Below are positions 17,364-25,571 of a stretch of 25,571 bases of DNA, one piece after another. A model generated the notes under the pieces. That model was given only the letters and a program-made list of their open reading frames with translations. It searched no databases and was not told the DNA's origin. A program made the position numbers and the translations under genes. The stretch comes from a virus, in the IMG/VR virus record IMGVR_UViG_3300017969_000125, positions 1 through 25,571 of that record; one strand, 5' to 3'. How positions within the stretch are numbered: position 1 is the stretch's first letter; each line of letters starts with the position of its first letter.

Positions 17364-20300
17364 TTACTTATCCTTGAGTTTTTCTTCCAGATCAGAAACT
17401 TTGGCGGAGAGTTCCTTCACTGCCTCGATCAAGAGTGCGGTGAGTTTCTCATACTTAACTGCCTTGTATCCATCCTTTCTGGTGGTAACAAGTCCAGGTA
17501 ATCCGAGTGCCTCAATCTCTTGTGCGATGACGCCAGTATCTTCGCCAACGTGTCCAGTTTCATGTTCTTCGTTGTTCCACTCGAAGGTGTTACCACTGAT
17601 CGAGAGAATCTTATCAAGAGCATTGGGGATAGGAGCGATGTTATCCTTCAGTCTTTCGTCGGAAGAATAGAAGGCAACAATATCACCCGTAGCAGCAATC
17701 TGGTTGACGTTTGCGTTGAACAGGAATCCCTGGTCACGATACAGTTGTCTATAACCAAGACCATCATTCTCGGGAACTTTGGTCATTACTGGGTAGAACC
17801 ATCCACCGTTCTGAGTATCAACGATCTCAACATCATTTGCCTGAGCAGCAGTACCACTGAAAGTACCACCAGCACTGAATGTGCCGTTAACGGTCAAGTT
17901 GTTGAGAGTTGTTGAACCACTGACTCCCAAATTACCACTGATAGATCCAGAGGAGAAGGATCCAGAACCGCCATTAAATGCATTTGCAGTAATAACGTTT
18001 GCAGAGAAACTACCAGTATTATCTCTACTTACAATAGACAATCCAGTCTGATTTGTGGATGAAGTATTCATATCATCCAACAAGTCTGCGTTTAAGTTAA
18101 CGCACTTGGTTGTAGAAGATGTAATGATAGGTGGAGTACCTTGAGATGCAGTATGTACAAACTGGAAGGCGTTAATCTTACCAGTAGGTCCACACTGAAT
18201 TGTCATATTGACGCCAGTATCACCCAGGGCGGTAATAATACCAGAGTTGACATAAAGTTTAGGCGAAGTCAGAGAACCACCGTTACCAGTGTTCAGGAAT
18301 GTAAGCGTAGAGTAAGTACCAACCAGAGAGGTAACAACACCAGAGTTAGCAACAATCTCAAGAGAAGGTTGTCCCTGACCCTGTTGACCAGGACCCATGA
18401 TTACACTGGATCTAACTGCTGTAATGATACCACTGTTAATGAAGGCAGTAGGACCAAACAGTTGGTCAGTGAAGTTAAGATCAGTCGCTGTCATTGCGAC
18501 ACCGATGATGTTATCGTAACTCAGGTTTGTACCACTCATATTAGTGGCAATACCGTTTGCAATGTATGCCTGTGGAGTGGTCAGATTGTTGGAGGCATAC
18601 AGGTTAGTGACAATACCCGAGTAGATATTTGCCTCATTTGTGTACGATGTGCTGCTGTAGAAGTCGGTAATAATACCGAGGTTCGCATACAGACCATTAG
18701 TTACAGAGGCAACCTCAGAATACAGATCGGTAACAATACCCGATGGCGTAGAGAAATTCTTGCGTACCGCAAGAGTATCAATACCAGCATTGATAGCAGT
18801 CAACGTGGTTACATTGATTGTACCACCATCACACTCGATATTACCAACATCAAGTGTACCAACGAATGTACTTACACCAGCGTAAGTATCATTGATTGGA
18901 CCTTCAATGCTGATGTGAGAAGCAGGTTTGAAGGAAACATAAGTACCGACAGTTTCTACATCAAAGAGTCTAGATACACCGCCTTCATCTACAATACTGT
19001 AGTAACCATAGTTCTCCCAGGGAATACCTTGAGGAGAAATGCCTCCAGTAGTGTTGTAACCCCAGAAGTTGGCAATCTTTCTAACAATGATGCTATCGTA
19101 TGTAACACCAGTAAATGTCTGTGGAGATGCAAAGGTAACAATACCAGAAACATACAGGTGATTAACTTTAACCGTACCATTAACCTCAAGGGCATCAGTG
19201 AAGTTAAATTGACCAACACCCGACTGACCAATACCAAGTTGATCAATCTTGAAGAACTGTCTATCTCTCTCTTGAGAGACAACACCCATTCTTCTCCACT
19301 CACCTTCAGCATAGATGTGTCCAATATAACCACCAGTATTGGGGTTAGTGATAAGAGAAATATCACCAGATCTCTTTGCAGTTAATGGAGTTGAGATACC
19401 TACGGTCAGTTCTTTACCCTGAGGGGCAGTACCTTTCAGGAAGAGGTTTCTAGTTTCAATACCATCAATGGAACTGTTAGTCAACTTCTCGGTCATGTTG
19501 ACAGGACCGTAGAACTGAGAAGTTCTATTGTTGTTATCACCACCCTCAACAGTGATGCCTTCTCTTACCAGAATCTCGTCAAATACACCAGAAACTTTCT
19601 TAGTTGCCTCAGACTCTGCATCATCACCAGTGTAGGTGAAGATAGGAGCACCGATGACCTCTTCCTCACCAGTAATTGCAGACAGTTTGTTGTAACCAGT
19701 GAAGAATTCACCAGCGTCGTTCATACCAGTATAAACGACTTTACCACCATTTGCCTCTTTCTTCTGGGCGGCGAGTTGTTCATCAGAACTCAGAACTCTA
19801 TCCTGTTTTTGTGGCAGAGATGTAGAGTAGTTACCAGAACCATAACCAAGATATTCAAATGTATGACCAGAGGCACGAAGAATAGAAGGTCTACGAAGTT
19901 CCATTGGAACAATTTCGATCTTCTTAATCGTTGCGCCAGAGATAGCAGCACTCGCAACAGTACCAAACTGACCACGAATAACCGAGTTAACGTTATCGTT
20001 GGTGAATCTGACAATCTCTGCGTTAATTAAACAATAATCTCCCTTGCGGAAACCAGCAGTGTTGGTAAGAGTAATTGTAGAGTCAGTTGCTGTCATTGGA
20101 GCAGCAAGAGTTGTGCTGATACCTGTGTAGAAGGTTGCCGCTCTTGCACCCAGATTGTTCTCACCCAGACCAAGAGATCTTGCTCTCGCTCTCATGCCAT
20201 GACCAAACAGTCTGGCATCAGTAATACTATAAGCAGTGACGATTCCAGCAGTGTGTACACCGACGTTAAAGTGAATATCCGTCAGTGGTGTATTCTGATC

Positions 20301-23300
20301 AACATCAACGACAACGAATGGTCTTTCATCAAAGAAGGAATTGCCTGTTCCAACAATAGTAAATGTTTGTCCAGCAACCAGAGTATGATTGTTAGTACAT
20401 CTAACAGTTGCAACACCAGTTGCACCAGTCATTTCAATAGAAGTAATACCTACACCAGGGTTGGCGAGAGAGTATTGTGGGAGTCTTCTATCAGTTCTAG
20501 TTTCATAGTAAGGAGAAACAATATTAGGTTTATCAATCTCAATAGAAACAGATCTAGAAGTAGGAATATCAACGATCTTATGAGTTCCATTATACAATGG
20601 ATCTACGAAACCAGAGAGATCCAAACCATCGCCAACGTTGTCGAAGACAGAAACAACTTCAACAACAGCAGGAGATGTTGCAGCACCTGCTGGGAATGGA
20701 TCAATGGTCATGGTGTTACCTACACCATAAGCACAACCACCATCAATAATCTTGACACTAGAAACAGTACCAGCAGCAGAGATCTGAACTTCTGCTGCAG
20801 CACCTCTACCAATCAAGGCATTATTAACGAAGTCTGCGGCATAAATGACAGTTGCAATACCTGTGCTGTTGTTGTATCCAGCACCACCATCAATGATATT
20901 AACTTCTTTGATGGAATTGAACTTGTGTTCTACTTCACTATAGAGAGTAATAGTAGTGTTACCTGTACCAGAAACAACAGCACCAGTTACAGCAGTACCA
21001 ACATTGAATCCCTGCATAAAGTAGTTGAGGGATTCTCTTGTGAGAGACTTCTTCTTGTCGTTAGAAATAACCTTACCGATGACGGAAGGTTGTGCAAACG
21101 ATACAGAAGGTTCTGGATCAGAGTTGTAATTATCTCTATCTTGCTGTGGATAGAGGTTTCTAACGTCTTGAGAGAATGACTTGAAGGAAACACCGAAACC
21201 AAGATCTTTATCAAGAGGGATAGAACCACAGACAAGAATGAGGTTGTAGATACCATCTTGTCCAGATGTTCCAGGAATATGTGGTTTTACTTCTTGAACA
21301 CGATAGACATAGAGACTATCCTTAGACTTAGATCTTTGAACAGTAGGCAGTGCCTCAATCTGTGCCTGTGTTGTTCTCTGGTTGATCTGGTTCTTAAATG
21401 CACCAGGATCAGTTGTAATACCAGCAATAGTGAACTGTTTTCTACTCAGAATACTCGTAACTGGATTCTCACCATTGAAACCAACATTGTAGGTTCCGTC
21501 TGGGTTGTTGACAGAATCAATATTTCTAAGAGTTACTAAGTCATCAACAGCAAGTTTGTGATCCTTTTCTGTCGTAATGGTAATAATATCATTTGCCCAT
21601 GTAGCATTCTTGACGATCTTAACGTTTCTAAGTTGTGTTGGGTTAGTTAAGTCTGCACTCAGATAAGAGGCAGATGTAATACCAACTGTCTTAGATTCTT
21701 GAAGAACGAAACCAGGAGTAGGTGGACGTGCATCAACGTGTTCCTTAGGAATAACGTATCTTGCTCTATAAAGTCTATCTTGCAGAGATCTGTTATCTAC
21801 TCTTCTTTCCAGGTATGTGGATCCTGATTCTTCACCAATCTGACCAACTCCAAGACTATAGAGTGCTGGATAAATGGTGTTGGAAACAGAACTTGGGTCA
21901 ACAGTAATATACCAGTTATTGTTTACACTATCAAATTGAATTGGGTGTCCGAGTTGTCCAGGTTCTTTATCGGAAACCGTAGAAATGATCTTAAGTTTAC
22001 CGCCTCCATTAGAGAGACCAGTTAAAGGTCTACGGGAGAGAGCATCGTTCAGAGTTGCGGCAAGTTGAATTCTATTTGCAGCAAGAGAACCACCAGTAAT
22101 GGCATAGTAAATCTTATCATTGATAATGCCATTTGGTGTCTCACCAGTGTCAGAAAAGACTCTAACTTTCTCACCAGTGAGTAACTGATGGTTTTCAATC
22201 AGAGTAAAGACGTTAGAAACAATAAAGTTGACGCCCGCATTGCGAACAACATTGTATACCTTACGATACGAAGTTGTGATACCAGAGGCACCAGACTGCA
22301 TCAAGATTGGTGCAGAATATACATTAGGAACGGCAGCACCAGTAGTGGTATCTACCAGAGCAAGTTTCAGAGTATCACCTGCTCTTGCACCAACTCGATA
22401 AGAGTCAACCTGAGAAGGTGGAACAACTTCCTGAGTATCATATCCATAGAGATAAAGTCTACCAGTATCAGCAATACCAATAGTCTTCTGAACATCCAGA
22501 GTCAACCAAGAGATTGTGGTGTCTTCTGCTGTAAGTTCTCTAGGTGGAATGATGTGAGTAACATAACCAACATCGTCTCTATCAAAGGAGAATGGTCTGA
22601 ATCCACTAGACTCAAGAGCAGTTTGACCGAAGTTGGAGTTAGAGTTGGTAATAGAGGCGTCACCACCTCTTTCTGCCTGGAAGTGTCTTGCGAACGCAAT
22701 AGCAAACACCGAAACGATCTGAACAACAGCGTTGTTCCTCACTCTCATGTGAGAGGTTTCGTATGTTGGTTTGTAAATGGCACTGGAGTTACTGTGAAGA
22801 GGTCTCTCAGCATCAGCAACAGAAGTATCATCATTAAAGATTGCAGTGTCTGGGTTATACAGAATGAATGCATTATCATCCTTCTGAATAGAGATACCCG
22901 TGAACTGTGCAACAACCATCGACTTGAATCCAGTCGCCTTGTCGCCATCACAATCCATGCCGTTCAGACCATAAACCGAACGGAGAGAACAGTTAAAGAT
23001 ATATGGAGATGCAGATCCTACAGTGTCAGGTTCAATAATAACAGAGGAGTTCTGAATCTCTTGGGGAATTGGCAGAGGGTTGCCAGGAACAAGAGGAGAA
23101 ATATATCTAAACTCAGTATCACTTAAGACTTCATCAACAACGAAAGAACCGTTATATGCATTGATGGATGTAGTAATACCAGCAATAAGAACGGGAGTCT
23201 CTTTGAAAAGATTGTGTGGTTTGTTTGTGGTTACAGTAATCTGTGTAGAAGCAGTATTGCCATCACCAGACTTAATAGAACTGATGCCAACTGGGTCAGC

Positions 23301-24143
23301 AGCAAGGTCACCAACAATTCTAAATTCGTCGATGTTGGGTTCGAAGTCATCAAACGTTGGGAAGTCTCCAACAGGTCTACCAGAAGCATCACCATATGCT
23401 CTAGCAACCTTATAGTAGAACATATCGAGGTCGGTCAGTTGAGAATCCGTACCGTCGATAATGACATTATTTACACCGTCTGCATACTGGAAGCAAGACA
23501 GTTTGTGGTGAGAGAATGTTGGTTTCTTAGTGTTACTGTCGAAGTCATAATATGCAACTTTAGCAAGATCGGCATCAAACAGAGAGAATGCCGTGAAGTA
23601 ACAAGTACCAGTAACTCTAAAGATCGAAGTGTATGTGAACCTATCGTCTTCAGGATCAGGAACATACAGAGGACGAATCTTGGTTTTACGGAGATCCAGA
23701 CCAATGATAGACGTACCACGAGGCAGGATTACGCCACCTTCAGTAGAGTTGTACTTGTAAAGATCGTTGTTTCTGTCAAGTACGTCAAAGTTGGTTTCTG
23801 TTGTAAACTCATTCAGAGTTACTTCAACGAAACCATTATTTCTTCTTGCCTTAAACTGGGCAGTACCACTGTTATCTACAACAGTATATCCAGGTCTATT
23901 ATCAATATAGTGCGTTCCTGGGAACGTCAGAATCGTTGTTCTGTCGATCTTATCGTTATTTTTTCCTGTCTGGTACGAAAATCTTGCCGCCTCGATCAGT
24001 GCCCTTTGAATTGTCTTAAAAGGACGAGTCAGAGAATTACCTCTGTTCTCAATACTGTCTGTAGCATCAAAGTCGGAAGGGTTTACATATAAAATATTAC
24101 CTTCAGCGTTCTTGAGGAAATTCTCTAGTCTTGAAAGAGGCAT
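17364..24143 (-). CDS. Giant tail fibre/virion protein with S74 self-cleaving chaperone, 2259 aa
   Basis: Very large beta-rich structural protein. The N-terminus (LYVNPSDFDATDSIENRG, then RPFKTIQRALIEAARFSYQT at about 40-60) has the pattern of pectin-lyase-like beta-helix fibres of cyanophages. The middle is a long array of beta repeats rich in Gly, Thr, Val and Ile. At about 1770-1990 a repeated S-G-I-V/I-T motif recurs (PSGIVTDLYSE, YSGIVTNLYAS, NSGIITAVRSS, NSGVVTSLVG), a beta-helical repeat. The last 100 residues are a peptidase S74 intramolecular chaperone: YSSDERLKDNIAPIPNALDK, where the Ser before D2162 and K2166 match the Ser-Lys dyad, then TGVIAQEIEALGLPGLV and a terminal coiled coil. 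Cleavage before the serine would release the last ~99 residues after trimerisation. Probably a long side fibre touching the host. A late-type promoter lies 30 bases upstream. Confidence 0.93.
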   Translation of the reverse strand: MPLSRLENFLKNAEGNILYVNPSDFDATDSIENRGNSLTRPFKTIQRALIEAARFSYQTGKNNDKIDRTTILTFPGTHYIDNRPGYTVVDNSGTAQFKARRNNGFVEVTLNEFTTETNFDVLDRNNDLYKYNSTEGGVILPRGTSIIGLDLRKTKIRPLYVPDPEDDRFTYTSIFRVTGTCYFTAFSLFDADLAKVAYYDFDSNTKKPTFSHHKLSCFQYADGVNNVIIDGTDSQLTDLDMFYYKVARAYGDASGRPVGDFPTFDDFEPNIDEFRIVGDLAADPVGISSIKSGDGNTASTQITVTTNKPHNLFKETPVLIAGITTSINAYNGSFVVDEVLSDTEFRYISPLVPGNPLPIPQEIQNSSVIIEPDTVGSASPYIFNCSLRSVYGLNGMDCDGDKATGFKSMVVAQFTGISIQKDDNAFILYNPDTAIFNDDTSVADAERPLHSNSSAIYKPTYETSHMRVRNNAVVQIVSVFAIAFARHFQAERGGDASITNSNSNFGQTALESSGFRPFSFDRDDVGYVTHIIPPRELTAEDTTISWLTLDVQKTIGIADTGRLYLYGYDTQEVVPPSQVDSYRVGARAGDTLKLALVDTTTGAAVPNVYSAPILMQSGASGITTSYRKVYNVVRNAGVNFIVSNVFTLIENHQLLTGEKVRVFSDTGETPNGIINDKIYYAITGGSLAANRIQLAATLNDALSRRPLTGLSNGGGKLKIISTVSDKEPGQLGHPIQFDSVNNNWYITVDPSSVSNTIYPALYSLGVGQIGEESGSTYLERRVDNRSLQDRLYRARYVIPKEHVDARPPTPGFVLQESKTVGITSASYLSADLTNPTQLRNVKIVKNATWANDIITITTEKDHKLAVDDLVTLRNIDSVNNPDGTYNVGFNGENPVTSILSRKQFTIAGITTDPGAFKNQINQRTTQAQIEALPTVQRSKSKDSLYVYRVQEVKPHIPGTSGQDGIYNLILVCGSIPLDKDLGFGVSFKSFSQDVRNLYPQQDRDNYNSDPEPSVSFAQPSVIGKVISNDKKKSLTRESLNYFMQGFNVGTAVTGAVVSGTGNTTITLYSEVEHKFNSIKEVNIIDGGAGYNNSTGIATVIYAADFVNNALIGRGAAAEVQISAAGTVSSVKIIDGGCAYGVGNTMTIDPFPAGAATSPAVVEVVSVFDNVGDGLDLSGFVDPLYNGTHKIVDIPTSRSVSIEIDKPNIVSPYYETRTDRRLPQYSLANPGVGITSIEMTGATGVATVRCTNNHTLVAGQTFTIVGTGNSFFDERPFVVVDVDQNTPLTDIHFNVGVHTAGIVTAYSITDARLFGHGMRARARSLGLGENNLGARAATFYTGISTTLAAPMTATDSTITLTNTAGFRKGDYCLINAEIVRFTNDNVNSVIRGQFGTVASAAISGATIKKIEIVPMELRRPSILRASGHTFEYLGYGSGNYSTSLPQKQDRVLSSDEQLAAQKKEANGGKVVYTGMNDAGEFFTGYNKLSAITGEEEVIGAPIFTYTGDDAESEATKKVSGVFDEILVREGITVEGGDNNNRTSQFYGPVNMTEKLTNSSIDGIETRNLFLKGTAPQGKELTVGISTPLTAKRSGDISLITNPNTGGYIGHIYAEGEWRRMGVVSQERDRQFFKIDQLGIGQSGVGQFNFTDALEVNGTVKVNHLYVSGIVTFASPQTFTGVTYDSIIVRKIANFWGYNTTGGISPQGIPWENYGYYSIVDEGGVSRLFDVETVGTYVSFKPASHISIEGPINDTYAGVSTFVGTLDVGNIECDGGTINVTTLTAINAGIDTLAVRKNFSTPSGIVTDLYSEVASVTNGLYANLGIITDFYSSTSYTNEANIYSGIVTNLYASNNLTTPQAYIANGIATNMSGTNLSYDNIIGVAMTATDLNFTDQLFGPTAFINSGIITAVRSSVIMGPGQQGQGQPSLEIVANSGVVTSLVGTYSTLTFLNTGNGGSLTSPKLYVNSGIITALGDTGVNMTIQCGPTGKINAFQFVHTASQGTPPIITSSTTKCVNLNADLLDDMNTSSTNQTGLSIVSRDNTGSFSANVITANAFNGGSGSFSSGSISGNLGVSGSTTLNNLTVNGTFSAGGTFSGTAAQANDVEIVDTQNGGWFYPVMTKVPENDGLGYRQLYRDQGFLFNANVNQIAATGDIVAFYSSDERLKDNIAPIPNALDKILSISGNTFEWNNEEHETGHVGEDTGVIAQEIEALGLPGLVTTRKDGYKAVKYEKLTALLIEAVKELSAKVSDLEEKLKDK

Positions 24144-24172
24144 TTTGACTCAAAATAATATTCTTCTGACTA

Positions 24173-24180
24173 TATTTAGA
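24173..24180 (-). promoter_or_regulatory. Late-type promoter of the giant fibre gene (TCTAAATA)
   Basis: Minus-strand TCTAAATA, immediately after the T-run of the upstream terminator and 30 bases before ATG 24143. Identical 8-mer at 11861-11868 and 13520-13527. Confidence 0.65.
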
Positions 24181-24184
24181 CACT

Positions 24185-24206
24185 AAAAAACCTCCCATTG
24201 GGAGGT
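24185..24206 (-). terminator. Rho-independent terminator after 24207-24527
   Basis: Minus-strand ACCTCCC-AAT-GGGAGGT followed by TTTTTT. It starts at the stop codon of the upstream gene, so it separates that transcript from the fibre transcript. Confidence 0.85.
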
Positions 24207-24527
24207 CTAATCTGAAATGTAAGGTGCTTTGATACTAATATCATCAAGTCCTTCTACTTCTGATGGTTTTGATTCAGTAATGGGTTCTTGTTTTTCTTCT
24301 TCTTCCCATTGTTTCTTGATTTCTTCTGCCTGTTTGTCAACAGAAGTCATCTCCATCTCTACTCTACCATCAATCCACCTTTCCCATAACCACTCAATTA
24401 AACCAAGGGCAAGATGATTGATGGGAAATTTTTGTTTATTTGCCCAACGTTTTGACTTTGTGTACCAGGTATCTTCACCGCCCCATTGATATTCAAACTT
24501 ATGTTCAATCTCTTTGTCGCCAGTCAT
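24207..24527 (-). CDS. Small Trp-rich phage protein, 106 aa
   Basis: Unassigned. N-terminal part with seven Trp residues (FEYQWGGEDTWYTKSKRWAN, HLALGLIEWLWERWIDGRVE) forming an apparent helix, then a charged helix (DKQAEEIKKQWEEEEKQEP) and a short acidic tail ending KAPYISD. Looks like a soluble structural or assembly factor. It overlaps the upstream gene by 23 bases and is followed directly by a terminator. Position beside the fibre and the tryptophan-rich helix would fit a virion or assembly role, which is inference only. Confidence 0.75.
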   Translation of the reverse strand: MTGDKEIEHKFEYQWGGEDTWYTKSKRWANKQKFPINHLALGLIEWLWERWIDGRVEMEMTSVDKQAEEIKKQWEEEEKQEPITESKPSEVEGLDDISIKAPYISD

Positions 24528-24822
24528 CTGGTTTCTCGCGATTAAACCAATCTACAATCTCATCAGCACTACTAAATCCTGAGCGATGATTTGATGGATC
24601 GGGATCACCCAATCCCATTTTATTCATAAAATCATCCATACTGCCTTCAACCATGTCTGGATTGGCAGCCTGGCGTCTTGCTTTTTTAAGCATTTCACTA
24701 GCAGTTGTATTTGCTTTTGCTAACTTATTTGACCAAATCATATCTTCAAGATTTACATTTTCGCCACGAATGATTCTCTTGCAGATACCTTCAAGACGAA
24801 GGCGATATTGGGTGGAGAGCAT
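24505..24822 (-). CDS. Small helical phage protein, 105 aa
   Basis: Unassigned. Helical, basic N-terminal half (YRLRLEGICKRIIRGENVNL, then WSNKLAKANTTASEMLKKAR) and a Gly/Asp-rich second half (DDFMNKMGLGDPDPSNHRSG) ending VDWFNREKPDDWRQRD. No membrane segment or known motif. ATG 24822 lies one base after the upstream stop; the C-terminus overlaps the next gene by 23 bases in another frame. Middle gene of the 25018-24207 unit. Confidence 0.75.
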   Translation of the reverse strand: MLSTQYRLRLEGICKRIIRGENVNLEDMIWSNKLAKANTTASEMLKKARRQAANPDMVEGSMDDFMNKMGLGDPDPSNHRSGFSSADEIVDWFNREKPDDWRQRD

Positions 24823-24823
24823 A

Positions 24824-25018
24824 CTATTCTTCCGATAGATAGTGTTCTAATTGATTGATCCTTTGGAACTCAGCATATGCTGATTCAGAACGAATATGTA
24901 GAATGTCACGAATGTCATCCACAATAAACGTCGGATCAATACCATCATCTAGGTATTTATCGATCGCTTCCTTGAGATATCGATATCTATGCCATTCTTG
25001 GGAATAAGGTTTATGCAT
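24824..25018 (-). CDS. Small phage protein, 64 aa, after carbamoyltransferase
   Basis: Unassigned. Helical and charged, beginning MHKPYSQEWHRYRYLKEAID, then KYLDDGIDPTFIVDDIRDIL and SAYAEFQRINQLEHYLSEE. The pattern could be a small helical bundle. ATG 25018 lies about 15 bases after the T-run of the terminator at 25034-25056, with no convincing ribosome site or promoter in the short gap (TACAATAAAC is the best -10 candidate). Expression may depend on partial readthrough of that terminator. Confidence 0.7.
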   Translation of the reverse strand: MHKPYSQEWHRYRYLKEAIDKYLDDGIDPTFIVDDIRDILHIRSESAYAEFQRINQLEHYLSEE

Positions 25019-25033
25019 AACGATGTTTATTGT

Positions 25034-25056
25034 AAAAAATGGGGTCCGAAGACCCC
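25034..25056 (-). terminator. Rho-independent terminator with UUCG loop
   Basis: Minus-strand GGGGTC-TTCG-GACCCC then ATTTTTT. It follows the carbamoyltransferase stop after about 43 bases of AT-rich DNA that contains TATATAATATT. Confidence 0.85.
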
Positions 25057-25099
25057 GATTGCACTTCCTTCACACCCTAATATTATATAATAGGTTTAG

Positions 25100-25571
25100 T
25101 TATGCGGCAACACTTTTAAGTTTTGGAAACCACACATAATCTAATTCGGAGTTATGCAATGTTCTGAGTGCTTCTGAGGGCGTTTCAACAAGGGGGTCAC
25201 CAGCAAGATTAAAACTAGTGTTGAGAAGAATCCCAATACCTCGCACAGATTTGATCTCTTTGAGGAGTTCATAAAGTAAATGTCCTTCACTCACGGTTTG
25301 AATTCTGCAGGATCCATCTTCATGGACAATGCCTTGAAGTTTAGATCTCCACTCATCTCTAATTTGAAAAGAGTTTGTCATAAACTCACTCTTTTCCAAA
25401 CCTAACATATCGAAACAAGTATTGGCATCTTCTTGTAGTATCATACCTGCAAATGGACGATACCATTCACGTTTTTTAATTTTATTAACAATATCTTTGG
25501 CGTCAGGATTAAAAGCATCAAAGAGAATAGATCTATTTCCTAATGCACGTTGTCCTGCCTCTGCTTTTCCA
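25100..25571 (-). CDS. Carbamoyltransferase (NodU/CmcH family), C-terminal part, runs off window
   Basis: The reading frame stays open to the window edge (156 residues visible, start beyond 25571). The visible N-terminal side carries the family's signature GKAEAGQRALGNRSILFDAF, then VNKIKKREWYRPFAGMILQE, which are the classic E-x-G-x-R-A-L-G-N-R-S-I and K-x-R-E-x-(W/F)-R-P-F motifs of O-carbamoyltransferases. LLNTSFNLAGDPLVETPSEA is the N-x-S-F-N-x-x-G-x-P motif further along. The enzymes move a carbamoyl group from carbamoyl phosphate to a hydroxyl of a sugar or metabolite using a Kae1-like and a C-terminal domain. In phages it could decorate host surface sugars or DNA-linked sugars; substrate unknown. 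Only the C-terminal domain and the end of the first domain can be judged here. Confidence 0.92.
   Translation of the reverse strand, partial: GKAEAGQRALGNRSILFDAFNPDAKDIVNKIKKREWYRPFAGMILQEDANTCFDMLGLEKSEFMTNSFQIRDEWRSKLQGIVHEDGSCRIQTVSEGHLLYELLKEIKSVRGIGILLNTSFNLAGDPLVETPSEALRTLHNSELDYVWFPKLKSVAA

Noticed and set aside
18141-24092. Several plus-strand open frames of 290-410 codons opposite the fibre gene
   Set aside because: They are shadows caused by repeat-rich beta-fibre codons (few stops on the reverse strand). High Asn/Ser/Thr/Arg content without domains; no starts or ribosome sites.
25040-25100. Possible tRNA or small RNA in the gap after the carbamoyltransferase
   Set aside because: The gap contains only a terminator hairpin and AT-rich DNA; no cloverleaf or TTC-loop sequence could be built. 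No tRNA was found anywhere in the window by eye.

Overview
The window looks like part of the genome of a T4-like marine cyanophage (cyanomyovirus infecting Synechococcus or Prochlorococcus). The evidence is dense packing of very small overlapping genes on one strand, ATGA/TGATG stop-start overlaps, several 2-oxoglutarate/Fe(II) oxygenase-like genes, a phage thioredoxin, a 2259-residue fibre protein ending in an S74 self-cleaving chaperone, T4-like late promoter motifs (xxTAAATA), and many small proteins of a style I associate with cyanomyoviruses. No photosynthesis or core replication gene lies inside the window. Everything except one gene (13560-14738) reads on the minus strand.

Reading in the direction of transcription, from right to left: (1) 25571-25100 is the C-terminal part of a NodU/CmcH-type carbamoyltransferase, followed by a UUCG-loop terminator. 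(2) 25018-24207 holds three small unknown genes ending in a terminator. (3) 24143-13328 is the late structural/adhesion module: the giant fibre, a small gene, two 2OG oxygenase-like genes, an unknown 361-residue protein, then an oppositely oriented glycine-rich adhesin-like gene and a coiled-coil gene fired from a shared palindromic late promoter. (4) 13207-11870 is a DUF262 + HNH nuclease-like protein with repeated operator-like sequence upstream; it ends in a late promoter directly followed by a terminator hairpin. (5) 11833-10312 has another 2OG oxygenase, a membrane protein and a coiled-coil protein. (6) 10244-7557 carries an acidic mini-protein behind a near-consensus sigma-70 promoter, then an SF2 helicase followed by five small genes, one with a histone H1-like lysine-rich tail. 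(7) 7487-4320 is one continuous operon of 14 small genes, with an oxygenase-like protein, a thioredoxin and several single-span membrane proteins, closed by a GAAA-loop terminator. (8) 4171-2928 has a protein carrying covalent nucleotidyltransferase (ligase) motifs plus a small partner. (9) 2900-50 is three further mini-operons of tiny genes.

Regulation divides the window in two. The right part (10.7-24.2 kb), rich in structural and adhesion genes, carries TAAATA late-type promoters. The left part (0-7.5 kb) carries four copies of a promoter-leader cassette (a -10-like element, then AGAGTCAAAGGAATC with its ribosome site), each preceded by GC-rich or hairpin DNA and TGTGACAG-type elements at the end of the preceding gene. 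These are probably early genes that take over the host.

The most interesting points are the DUF262-HNH gene with tandem operator repeats, the ligase-motif protein, the 2OG oxygenases clustered around a glycine/asparagine-rich adhesin and a self-cleaving fibre, the repeated leader cassette and bulged-hairpin repeats, the bidirectional late promoter, and the promoter/terminator overlap at 11834-11869. At least ten genes shorter than 60 codons were found by reading stop-start overlaps. There is no gene-free stretch longer than 300 bases.
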